A stretch of 64,000 bases of DNA, taken from the NCBI GenBank assembly GCA_020632915.1, contig JACKEP010000007.1:186001-250000 (forward strand), written 5' to 3'. The notes beneath the pieces are model-generated. The model searched no databases and was not told the origin of the DNA. It worked only from the letters and a program-made list of their open reading frames with translations. Made by a program: the position numbers and the translations under genes. Of the stretch, positions 54,018 to 61,605 are shown one piece after another. Source of the stretch: Alphaproteobacteria bacterium (GTDB lineage: Bacteria > Myxococcota_A > UBA796 > GCA-2862545). The number at the start of each line of letters is the position of its first letter. Position 1 is the first letter of the stretch.

Positions 54018-55313
54018 ATGACCCGCGATGCCGACCTCAAGCGCCAGATCCGGGCCCGCATGGCCCGGACCGGCGAGCGCTACACCACCGCCCGTGCCCA
54101 CGTCCTCGCTGCGGGAGGCCCGGCCGACCCCGGCGACACCCTCGGCGGCCACCACGACCAGACCGCCGCGCTGCGGGACCTGTTCCTCGCCGCGGGCTTC
54201 GATGCGCCCCACACCGGGGAGCCCCCGAGCGAGGCGTTGCTGCTCGGTCTGGGCGGCGGCCTCGGCGCCGCCGTGTTCGCCTTCCACTACGCCGGCATGC
54301 TGCCCAGCCTGTACGTCGAGACCCGCTGCCACACCCAGTACGCCTACACGCTGGACTTCGTCGCGCGCGCGGCGGAGGGCCTCGGGTGGACCCTCGACGT
54401 GCACACCACCGGCGGCGCCGCAGCCGCCGCGCGCCACCTCGACGGCCTGCTCGACGCCGGCACCCCGGCGATCCTCCAGGTCGACGCCGCCCACCTGCCC
54501 CACCACGCCCTGCCCGCCCACGGCTACGGCGTGCCCTGGGCCGTGGTGGCGCACGAACGCGACGGCGACGACGTGGTGCTCACCGACCGCAGCAGCGTCA
54601 CCGTCCGCATGCCCCGCGCCGACCTCGACCGGGCCCGCGCCGCCTACAAGAAGGGCAAGCACGCCGTCGGGGTGCTCGGCGCCCGGAACGACGTCGATCT
54701 GGCCGCGTCGGTACGTCAGGCCGTGGCACGGTGTGTGGCGGAGCTGCAGGGCGCGTCCGCGCGGCAGGGCTTCGCGCGCAACTTCGGCCTCGCGGCCCTC
54801 GACAAGTGGCGTGACGAGGTGGCCGCCACGTCGAAGAAGGGCTGGCGGACCACCTTCCCGGCCGGCCCCGCGCTGGCTGCAGGCCTGCGGCAGGCCTACG
54901 CGTGGGTCGAGACGAACGGCACGGGAGGTGGCGGCTTCCGTCGTCTCTACGCCGACTTCCTCCGTGAGGGCGCCGTGATCACCGGCGACGCCCGGTTCGA
55001 CACGGTCGCGCGCACCTACGACGCGCTGGCGGATCGCTGGACGACCGGATTCGCCACGTGGCTGCCCGACGGCACGCCGCTCGCTGCGATCCGCGCCGGA
55101 CTCCACGACCGGGCGCGAGGGGTCCGCCAGGGGATGCCGGCCGAGGGCCTGCGGGCGATCGACGCCGCGCTCGACGCCCTCGTCGCGGGCTGCGACCCCT
55201 TCCCCACGGACGCCGAGGCCACCTACGCCGGCCTCGCCGACCTGCTGACCGACCTCGCCGCTGCGGAGCGTGCGGCCTGCGCCGACCTCGCCACCCTGGC
55301 GGCGCCGGGCTGA
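54018..55313 (+). CDS. BtrH-like / DUF4872 protein (papain-like acyl-transfer fold)
   Basis: 431 residues. Residues about 1-35 form a conserved basic helix (DLKRQIRARMARTGERYTTARAHVLAAGG). Residues 38-200 match a BtrH N-terminal domain (CAxxDL-like opening TAALRDLFLAAGFDAPHTG, then SEALLLGLGGGLGAAVF, VETRCHTQYAYTL), the butirosin-type acyltransferase/cysteine-peptidase-like fold. The end resembles DUF4872 (KSQR-like LAALDKWRDEV, and FRRLYADFLREGAV). The usual nucleophile Cys at the start of BtrH is not obvious here; the position holds Asp-Gln (HHDQTAAL). An acyl or peptidyl transfer role is inferred. It has no gene-cluster partner. Confidence 0.7.
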   Translation: MTRDADLKRQIRARMARTGERYTTARAHVLAAGGPADPGDTLGGHHDQTAALRDLFLAAGFDAPHTGEPPSEALLLGLGGGLGAAVFAFHYAGMLPSLYVETRCHTQYAYTLDFVARAAEGLGWTLDVHTTGGAAAAARHLDGLLDAGTPAILQVDAAHLPHHALPAHGYGVPWAVVAHERDGDDVVLTDRSSVTVRMPRADLDRARAAYKKGKHAVGVLGARNDVDLAASVRQAVARCVAELQGASARQGFARNFGLAALDKWRDEVAATSKKGWRTTFPAGPALAAGLRQAYAWVETNGTGGGGFRRLYADFLREGAVITGDARFDTVARTYDALADRWTTGFATWLPDGTPLAAIRAGLHDRARGVRQGMPAEGLRAIDAALDALVAGCDPFPTDAEATYAGLADLLTDLAAAERAACADLATLAAPG

Positions 55314-55325
55314 CCTCCCGTCGCG

Positions 55326-55706
55326 TCAGGCGCCGATCTCCACGCACACGCTGGCGATCTTCCAGGTGCCGTCGATGTCGACGAGGGAGACGGCGTCGCG
55401 CAGTCGCGTGGCGCCGGCCGTCCGGACCTGGCGCACCCACGCGCGGTGGCCGTCGACGTGGACGGCGTCGACGACGCGGGTGGTCGGCGCGCCGCCGATC
55501 GCGCCGGCGGCCAACCCGGCGACGTAGGCGTCGCGCGCGATCACGCGCAGGCCCGCGGGGGTGACGACGAACTGACAGGCCTCGGGGAGCAGCGCGTCGC
55601 AGACGCGGTCGGTGTCGCGCGTGGCAGCGCCCTGGGTGAAGGCCTCGAGCGCGGCGTCGATGCCGGCGGGTACGGTCACCGAGGCGGCGTGAGCGGGTGG
55701 GGTCAT
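55326..55706 (-). CDS. SnoaL/NTF2-like protein (lumazine-binding-like)
   Basis: 126 residues: GIDAALEAFTQGAATRDTDRVCDALLPEACQFVVTP with an N-terminal helix, and a beta-sheet end ARVRQVRTAGATRL-like (WVRQVRTAGATRLRDAVSLVDIDGTWKIASVCVEI). This NTF2-like fold covers enzymes such as ketosteroid isomerase and non-catalytic binding domains. It is the downstream partner of marR, with its own copy of the MarR-type palindrome 13 bases before the start codon, so it should be a direct target. Confidence 0.85.
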   Translation of the reverse strand: MTPPAHAASVTVPAGIDAALEAFTQGAATRDTDRVCDALLPEACQFVVTPAGLRVIARDAYVAGLAAGAIGGAPTTRVVDAVHVDGHRAWVRQVRTAGATRLRDAVSLVDIDGTWKIASVCVEIGA

Positions 55707-55718
55707 CGGATCTCCTGT

Positions 55719-55734
55719 CGTTGCTCAAGCAACG
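55719..55734. promoter_or_regulatory. MarR-type operator before the SnoaL-like gene
   Basis: Perfect palindrome CGTTGC-TCAA-GCAACG immediately upstream of the SnoaL-like start codon (55706). The same core GTTGC-N4-GCAAC occurs before marR. Confidence 0.7.
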
Positions 55735-55795
55735 GTTTGGGGGCACGGACGAACACCCGGACGGTGACGGCACCGCCGGGAGGGGACGGAGCGGA

Positions 55796-56281
55796 TCAGG
55801 TGGGGTCGGGCGGGACGCCGTCGACCAGGCGGGCCTCGACGCCGTCGAGCACCCGGGCGAATGCTGCGAGGTCGGCGGCATCGACGTCGCCGAACAGCGC
55901 ACGGCGCCGTGCCACCACCTGGGGCAGCAGGTCGTCGAAGAAGGCGCGCCCTGCGGCCGTCAGGTGCACACGCCGGCTGCGGCCGTCGTCGGGGTCGACG
56001 CGCCGCTCCACCAGGCCCCGCTCGACGAGCGCGTGGACCTGGCGCGTGATGTTCGGCCGGTCGTCGAGCACGGCGTCGCCCAGCTCCCGCTGGATGCGCC
56101 CGTCGCGCTCGTGGAGCCGGAACAGGATCGCGAACTGCTCGGGGCTGAGACCCGCGTCCCACCCCTGCAGCACGCAGGCCAGGTCGTAGCGCAGCCGGCG
56201 CGCCAGACGGAGCACGCGGTAGGCCAGCGCCTCGTCGAGCGTGGTGGTGTCGGTCAGATCGGGTCGGCGGGAGGAGGTCAT
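55796..56281 (-). CDS. MarR-family regulator
   Basis: 161 residues. Helix-turn-helix and wing are clear: LSPEQFAILFRLHERDGRIQRELGDAVLDDRPNITRQVHALVERGLVERRVDPDDGRSRRVHLTAAG. The ATG at 56281 is followed by a short N-terminal extension. It should bind GTTGC-N4-GCAAC as a dimer; the site lies right over its own start (56284-56297) and before the downstream SnoaL-like gene 89 bases away. MarR proteins are typically released by phenolic or oxidative ligands. Confidence 0.92.
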   Translation of the reverse strand: MTSSRRPDLTDTTTLDEALAYRVLRLARRLRYDLACVLQGWDAGLSPEQFAILFRLHERDGRIQRELGDAVLDDRPNITRQVHALVERGLVERRVDPDDGRSRRVHLTAAGRAFFDDLLPQVVARRRALFGDVDAADLAAFARVLDGVEARLVDGVPPDPT

Positions 56282-56283
56282 TT

Positions 56284-56297
56284 GTTGCTCACGCAAC
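56284..56297. promoter_or_regulatory. MarR-type operator at its own start
   Basis: GTTGC-TCAC-GCAAC (5+4+5), two bases before the marR ATG on the minus strand. It is the sister site of the one at 55719-55734, implying autorepression and a small regulon. Confidence 0.7.
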
Positions 56298-56374
56298 GAT
56301 CTACCGCCGCGGTCGCCGCCCGTCCAGTCCGGCGAGCAGGGCACGCGCCCCCGAGGTCGCGGATCGCCGCGCCG

Positions 56375-57274
56375 TCACCGATCCGGCGTCACGAACGGCA
56401 TCATCCCGTCCCGCAGCGCGTCGAACACCGCGCGGCATGCGGGCGCGTCGCGCAGATCCTCCAGCATTGCCAGCCACACGCCGAAGCGCACCACCACCTC
56501 GTCCCCGAGCAGCGGCTCCAGCTCCGGCCAGCGCTGCGCCAGGCGCCGCTGCACGAAGCCCACACCGCAGCCCGCGCGCACCAGCGCGAGCTGGGCCTGC
56601 TGGTCGTCGGTGCGGAACGCCAGCCGCGGCAGGGCCGCTGCGGGGAACCGGTCCATGAGCACCCGGATGTCCGATGTCACGGTGTCGAAGCCGATCACGT
56701 GGTGGTGCGCGAGGTCGGCGAGCGTGCGGGGCGTGCCACGGCGCGCCAGGTAGTCGCGATGGGCGAAGGCACCGATCTCGATCGTGCCCAGGCGCTGCAC
56801 GACCAGCGAGCCTTGCGTGGGCTGCACCATCCGCACGGCGATGTCGGCGTCACGCCGCAACAGGTCCGCCACCTGGTTCGACAGGCTGAGCTCGACGTCG
56901 ATGCCGGGCGCCGACGTCACCAGCTCGGCGAGGATGCCCGGCAGGATCTCGCTGCCCACCACCTCCGGCGCACTCACGCGCACCGTGCCGCGCAGCGCGG
57001 CCGGCTCCGCCGTCGCCACGCGCAGCAGGCTCGCCACCGACGCCGCGACCGCCTCGGCCCGCGGCCGCAGCGCCTCCGCCCGTGCCGTCGGCGCCAGCCC
57101 CCGGTGGGTGCGCACGAACAGCCTCACGCCGAGCGCCCGCTCCAGCGCCTCGACGTGGCGCCCGACGGTGGGCTGCGTGAGGCCCAGCTCACGCGCCGCC
57201 GCCGACAGCGATCCGGTCCGCAGCACGGCCAGGAACGTGCGGTAGTGGCCCCAGTCCGGTCCGTCGGTGTCCAT
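56375..57274 (-). CDS. LysR-family regulator
   Basis: 299 residues. DNA-binding part GHYRTFLAVLRTGSLSAAARELGLTQPTVGRHVEALERALGVRLFVRTHRGLAPT; effector domain with GTVRVSAPEVVGSEILPGILAEL and DIAVRMVQPTQGSL. The start at 57274 is chosen where the winged helix begins. It is divergent from the NAD(P)-binding epimerase at 57363, with a short inverted repeat around its own start. Control of the epimerase is likely. Confidence 0.92.
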   Translation of the reverse strand: MDTDGPDWGHYRTFLAVLRTGSLSAAARELGLTQPTVGRHVEALERALGVRLFVRTHRGLAPTARAEALRPRAEAVAASVASLLRVATAEPAALRGTVRVSAPEVVGSEILPGILAELVTSAPGIDVELSLSNQVADLLRRDADIAVRMVQPTQGSLVVQRLGTIEIGAFAHRDYLARRGTPRTLADLAHHHVIGFDTVTSDIRVLMDRFPAAALPRLAFRTDDQQAQLALVRAGCGVGFVQRRLAQRWPELEPLLGDEVVVRFGVWLAMLEDLRDAPACRAVFDALRDGMMPFVTPDR

Positions 57275-57286
57275 ACATTCTTGTAT
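57273..57286. promoter_or_regulatory. LysR-type inverted repeat at the lysR start
   Basis: ATACA-TTCT-TGTAT overlaps the lysR initiation codon region (57272-57274) and fits the T-N11-A pattern of LysR boxes. It stands out as AT-rich in this GC-rich window. Confidence 0.5.
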
Positions 57287-57362
57287 AGCCGAAGCACATC
57301 GTGCATGGATTTCCGAAGTTCGCGAACGGGAGCACAGGGGAGGTGTCCACCCTGGAGGTTCT

Positions 57363-58331
57363 ATGTCCGACACCCGCACCGCCCTCGTCCTCGGCGCCAG
57401 CGGCGGCATCGGCAGCGAGGTCACGCACCGCCTGCTCGCCCGCGGCTGGCAGGTGCGCGCGCTGCACCGCACCGGCGCGGAGGGCGCCGACGATCGGGGC
57501 GTCCTCCGCATCCGAGGCGACGCCCTGGTCGCCGACGACGTCGCCCGCGCCGCGCAGGGTGCCTGCCTTCTGGTCCACGCCGTCAACCCGCCCGGCTACC
57601 GCGACTGGGACACGACCGTGCTGCCGATGCTCGACCACACGATCGCTGCCGCCGTGGCCCAGCGCGCACGCATCGTCCTGCCCGGAACGGTCTACAACTT
57701 CGGCCCGGACGCCTTCCCCGCCCTGACCGAGGACGCGCCCCAGCACCCGACGACCCGCAAGGGCGCGATCCGCGTGCAGATGGAGCAGCGCCTGCGCGAC
57801 AGCGTCGATCGCGGCGCGCGGGTGCTGATCGTCCGGGCCGGGGACTTCTTCGGGCCCCACACCGGCAACAGCTGGTTCGCCCAGGGACTGGTGCAGCCCG
57901 GGCGACCCGTCCGCATGGTGTTCGACCCGGCGTGGCGCGGCGTGGGTCACCAGTGGGCCTACCTCCCGGACGTCGCCGAGACGATGGTGCGCCTGCTCGA
58001 CCGCGAGGCGGACCTGCCGCCGTTCGCGCGCTTTCACGTCGGCGGTCACTGGGATCCGGACGGCACCCGGATGGTGACGACCGTCCGCGACGCCGTCCAG
58101 GCCGCCACCGGGCGCCGGCCGTGGGTGCTGCCGTTCCCCTGGACGCTCGTGCGCGCCCTCGGGCCGGTCGTGCCGCTGTGCCGGGAGCTCGCCGAGATGC
58201 GCTATCTGTGGCAGACCCCCGTCCGCCTCGACGAGACCGCCCTGCGTCGCGCGCTCGGGGAGGTTCCCCACACGCCGTGGGAGGAGGCGGTGACCGCGAC
58301 GCTGCGCGGGTTGGGCTGCCTGGACGCGTGA
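57363..58331 (+). CDS. NAD(P)-binding epimerase/reductase (NmrA-like or extended SDR)
   Basis: 322 residues. The Rossmann motif ALVLGASGGIGSEVTHRLLARGW begins close to the N-terminus; NGSW-type FFGPHTGNSWFAQG and ARIVLPGTVYNFGPDAFPAL are epimerase-like segments; no clear YxxxK is visible. GGAGG 4 bases upstream supports the ATG. It lies opposite a LysR gene. Substrate unknown; reduction or isomerisation of a small carbonyl compound is the likeliest role. The esterase gene follows 47 bases downstream on the same strand. Confidence 0.82.
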   Translation: MSDTRTALVLGASGGIGSEVTHRLLARGWQVRALHRTGAEGADDRGVLRIRGDALVADDVARAAQGACLLVHAVNPPGYRDWDTTVLPMLDHTIAAAVAQRARIVLPGTVYNFGPDAFPALTEDAPQHPTTRKGAIRVQMEQRLRDSVDRGARVLIVRAGDFFGPHTGNSWFAQGLVQPGRPVRMVFDPAWRGVGHQWAYLPDVAETMVRLLDREADLPPFARFHVGGHWDPDGTRMVTTVRDAVQAATGRRPWVLPFPWTLVRALGPVVPLCRELAEMRYLWQTPVRLDETALRRALGEVPHTPWEEAVTATLRGLGCLDA

Positions 58332-58378
58332 CGCGGTCCGGCGGCGGGGTACGGTCCTCGGACCGCCTGGAGCGCGCC

Positions 58379-59296
58379 GTGCCCGTCGCCTACCACCCCG
58401 ACCTCGCTGCCCGGGCCCGACGCCTCCCCCACGGCGTCGCGCGACCGTGGAGCGTGCCCGTGGCGCGTGGGCTGCTGGCGCTCACCGGCCTGTTCGTCCG
58501 CGACGGCTCTGCGGCGGACGACGCCGACGGCGTGCGCGTGTTCGTCTACGGAGCCGACGCGACCGCGTCGACGCCCCGCCCCGCGCTGCTGTGGATCCAT
58601 GGCGGCGGTCTCCTGTTCGGCGACGCGCGCCAGGACGCGGGGATCGTCCGGCGCCTGATCGCGGCCAGCGGCGTGCTGGTGGTGTCGGTCCAGTATCGCC
58701 TGCCCCCTGGCCACCCCTTTCCGACGCCCCTCGACGACTGCGCGGCGGCGTGGCGATGGCTCACGCGACACCCCGCGGTCGATCCCACACGCCTCGCCGT
58801 CGGCGGCGCCAGCGCGGGCGGTGGGCTGGCGGCTGCACTCTGCCAGCGGATCCGTGACGAGGGCGGTCCCCAGCCCGCGTTCCAGCTGCTCGTCTACCCG
58901 ATGCTCGACGACCGCTCGTCGGACCGCGACGACGTCGACGACGACGCGCTGCGCCTGTGGGACCGCCGCTCGAACGCGCTCGGGTGGGGCCGCTACCTCG
59001 CCCGCGCGGACCGTCGGGCGCCACCCCCCTACGCGGTGCCCGGCCGCGCGACGGACCTCGCCCGGCTGCCCCCGGCATGGATCGGCGTGGGGTCCCACGA
59101 CCTGTTCCACGACGAGGACGCCACCTACGCGGAGCGCCTGCGCGCCGCTGGCGTGCCGGTGACCTTCGAGCGTGTCGAGGGCGCCTACCACGGCTTCGAC
59201 GCGGTGGACGGCGACGCTCCGGTGTCGCGGGCCTTCCACGCCACGATGGGGCGGGCGCTCGCGACGGCACTCGGGTGCGTGACGCCTCGCGCCTAG
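58379..59296 (+). CDS. alpha/beta hydrolase of the hormone-sensitive lipase type
   Basis: 305 residues. The HSL signature is unmistakable: LLWIHGGGLLFGD (HGGG oxyanion hole), Ser in GGASAGGGLAAAL (GxSxG), and C-terminal GVGSHDLFHDEDATYAERL and EGAYHGFDAV (Asp and His). This family hydrolyses short acyl esters. The GTG at 58379 has GGAG 6 bases upstream and begins the conserved N-terminal VAYHPDLAARARRLPHG. It follows the NAD(P)-binding epimerase gene on the same strand. Confidence 0.9.
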   Translation: MPVAYHPDLAARARRLPHGVARPWSVPVARGLLALTGLFVRDGSAADDADGVRVFVYGADATASTPRPALLWIHGGGLLFGDARQDAGIVRRLIAASGVLVVSVQYRLPPGHPFPTPLDDCAAAWRWLTRHPAVDPTRLAVGGASAGGGLAAALCQRIRDEGGPQPAFQLLVYPMLDDRSSDRDDVDDDALRLWDRRSNALGWGRYLARADRRAPPPYAVPGRATDLARLPPAWIGVGSHDLFHDEDATYAERLRAAGVPVTFERVEGAYHGFDAVDGDAPVSRAFHATMGRALATALGCVTPRA

Positions 59297-59403
59297 AACG
59301 GCGGGGGCGCACCGACGAAGACACGGGCATCCGGCGGATGGACCGCGACCAGCACCCACGCAGGCGTGTAGACGGTGAAGGGGGGGCAGCCCAGCAGCGG
59401 CAT
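59293..59403 (-). CDS. candidate small protein, 36 residues (uncertain)
   Basis: An ATG at 59403 is preceded by GGAG 5 bases upstream and opens a 36-codon frame to a TAG at 59293 that overlaps the esterase stop. The product is hydrophobic with Pro/Cys (MPLLGC... VAVHPP... GAPPPF). There is no homology and no obvious signal; it may be a chance frame. It is included because the ribosome site and the stop position are neat. Nothing else is visible in the 268 bases between the esterase and the antiporter genes. Confidence 0.25.
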   Translation of the reverse strand: MPLLGCPPFTVYTPAWVLVAVHPPDARVFVGAPPPF

Positions 59404-59564
59404 CGAGGCTCCGTGCGGGGAGCGTACGACAGCGCTGGGGGCGTGAGGGTCCCGTCCTGTCGCCTCGCGCTGTCGACGGGGGGAGGGGTCACGCGCGCTG
59501 CCCCCGCGCCGCCTTGCTCCCCACCCTTCCCCGACGGTAGGAACCCTCCGAGAGGGGACCGTCG

Positions 59565-61580
59565 ATGGACCACGGTGCGACGTTCGTCTCCGACCTGGCG
59601 ATGGTCGCCGCCGTCGCCGCCGTCACCGGGATGCTCGCGCGCCAGCTGAAGCAGCCCAGCATCCTCGGCTACCTGCTCGCCGGCCTGATCGTCGGTCCGT
59701 ACCTGCCGATCCCTCTCTTCGCCGACCCCCACCGCATCGAGACCCTCGCCGCGTTCGGGGTGGTGCTGGTGATGTTCTCGGTCGGGCTCGAGTTCCGCGT
59801 ACGCACGCTCCTGCAGATCCTGCCCCTGTCGGGGTTCACGGCCGTGCTGCAGATCGCCACGCTGTTCTGGTGTGGCCTCGCGGCCGGCACGGTCGCGGGC
59901 TGGGGTCCGACGGCGAGCGCCTTCCTCGGGGGCGCCGTGGCGATCTCGAGCACCATGGTGGTCAGCGGCGTGTTCCGGCAGCAACCGGTCGACGCCGACG
60001 TGCGCAGCCACGTGCTCGGCGTGCTGGTGGTCCAGGACGTCGTCGCCATCCTGCTGCTCGCCATCGCGACCGCCGCGGCGCGCGGCATGGCCGTCCAGGC
60101 CACGTCGCTGGTGCTGTTGGTCCTGCAGCTCGTGGGGGTGATGGCCGCCATGCTCGGCCTCGGCACCCTGGTGGTGCCCCGCCTCGTGCAGGTGGCCTAC
60201 CGTCAGCGCGGCAGCGAGGCGCTGTCGGTGCTGGCCGTCGGCGTGTCGTTCGCCTTCGCGCAGATCGCCGACAGCTTCGGGTACTCGGTGGCGCTGGGCG
60301 CCTTCCTCGCCGGCATGGTCGTAGCCGAGTCGGGTCGCGGCGAAGCCGTGGAGCACGCGATCGAGCCGTTACGTGCCGTGTTCTCGGCGATCTTCTTCGT
60401 GTCGGTGGGGATGACGGTCGACCCGGTCGCCGCCGTGGCCTCGCTGCCGATGTCGCTGGCCTTGTCCGCGCTCATCGTGACCGCGCAGGTGCTGAGCGTG
60501 GGACTCGGCAGCGTGCTCTCGGGCATCGACCTGCGGCGCGCCGTGCTGTCCGGCCTCGCGCTCGGCCAGATCGGCGAGCTGTCGTTCATCCTGGCCACGA
60601 TCGGTCTGGGGGCGGGCCTGGTCCCCGAGAGCCTGCTGCCCACGCTGGTCACGGTGGCCACGATCACGGCGTTCACCACCCCGCTCCTGCTGCGCCACGG
60701 CGACGCCATCGTGGGTGCGGTCGACAAGGCCCTGCCCGTGTCGGTGCACCACGTGCTGTCCCTGCACCAGGCGTTCGTGCAGCGCCTCCGCCAGGGCACG
60801 GACGGTCCGTCGCTCCGACCGTCCGTGATCGCGCTCACGCTGGACTGGACGGCGCTGGTGATCCTCGGCATCGCCCGCGTCGCAGCCCAGCCCGCGCTGG
60901 CGACGTGGGCGGGGGGGCCGTTCGTGGACCTCGGGCTGCTGCTGCTCGCCATCCCGTTCGTCGTGGGTCTGGTGCGCAGCGCACGACGCGCGCTGGGCGT
61001 GGTGCGGGCGATCACGCGAGGGGCAGCGGCCTCACGCGACCTCGGACGCGGCATCGAGGGCCTCGCGGTGCTGACGGCGGTGCTTGGCATCGGCCTGCCG
61101 TCCCTGGCCGTGCTGCGGGCGCTGGTCCATGCCTCCTGGCCCGAGGCCGTGCTCCTCGTCGCCACGGCCGCGGCCGCCGTCCTCATCGGTCGTCGCCTGG
61201 GTCGCTTCGAGGGAGCGTACACCTCGGGCGTGGCGTCGATGGCGCTGCGGCTGGCCCAGCACGCGGACCCGTCCTCGGTCGACGACGACGCGTCCCGCGC
61301 CGCAGGCGACACCCTCCTCGCCGACCTCGGTCACGTCACCGTCGCGCTCGACCCCGGGGGTCCCGCCGTCGGCCGGACGCTCGCCGAGCTGAACCTGCGC
61401 TGCCTGAGCGGGGCCAGCGTGATCGCCATCCGGCGCGGCCCCGACGGCCTCGTGCTGCCCACCGGGCACGAGCGCCTGCTCGCCGACGACGTGCTCGCCC
61501 TCGCCGGCTCGCCCGAGGCCATCGCCCGCGCGCGCAGCGTGCTCAGCGGTGCGCCGGAGCCGACTCCGACCCCATCGTGA
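59565..61580 (+). CDS. CPA2-family cation:proton antiporter (KefB/RosB-like) with C-terminal RCK_C domain
   Basis: 671 residues, 12-13 transmembrane helices. CPA2 hallmarks: LKQPSILGYLLAGLIVGP in TM1, VMFSVGLEFR, LGGAVAISSTMVVSGVF (SST, ion site), VVQDVVAILLLA (Asp of the ion-binding site) and LGAFLAGMVVAES. A C-terminal cytoplasmic domain of about 90 residues (HVTVALDPGGPAVGRTLAEL) resembles RCK_C, while the RCK_N nucleotide domain is absent. It should export K+ or Na+ in exchange for protons for pH or ion stress. Its own promoter probably lies in the 268-base gap upstream. Confidence 0.9.
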   Translation: MDHGATFVSDLAMVAAVAAVTGMLARQLKQPSILGYLLAGLIVGPYLPIPLFADPHRIETLAAFGVVLVMFSVGLEFRVRTLLQILPLSGFTAVLQIATLFWCGLAAGTVAGWGPTASAFLGGAVAISSTMVVSGVFRQQPVDADVRSHVLGVLVVQDVVAILLLAIATAAARGMAVQATSLVLLVLQLVGVMAAMLGLGTLVVPRLVQVAYRQRGSEALSVLAVGVSFAFAQIADSFGYSVALGAFLAGMVVAESGRGEAVEHAIEPLRAVFSAIFFVSVGMTVDPVAAVASLPMSLALSALIVTAQVLSVGLGSVLSGIDLRRAVLSGLALGQIGELSFILATIGLGAGLVPESLLPTLVTVATITAFTTPLLLRHGDAIVGAVDKALPVSVHHVLSLHQAFVQRLRQGTDGPSLRPSVIALTLDWTALVILGIARVAAQPALATWAGGPFVDLGLLLLAIPFVVGLVRSARRALGVVRAITRGAAASRDLGRGIEGLAVLTAVLGIGLPSLAVLRALVHASWPEAVLLVATAAAAVLIGRRLGRFEGAYTSGVASMALRLAQHADPSSVDDDASRAAGDTLLADLGHVTVALDPGGPAVGRTLAELNLRCLSGASVIAIRRGPDGLVLPTGHERLLADDVLALAGSPEAIARARSVLSGAPEPTPTPS

Positions 61581-61605
61581 GCCCACACGGCGCGCACCTC
61601 ACGCC

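Noticed and set aside
55697..58378. Plus-strand frame extending the esterase upstream across the MarR and LysR genes
   Set aside because: It runs through two conserved minus-strand genes; the conserved hydrolase begins only at 58379 with a proper ribosome site.
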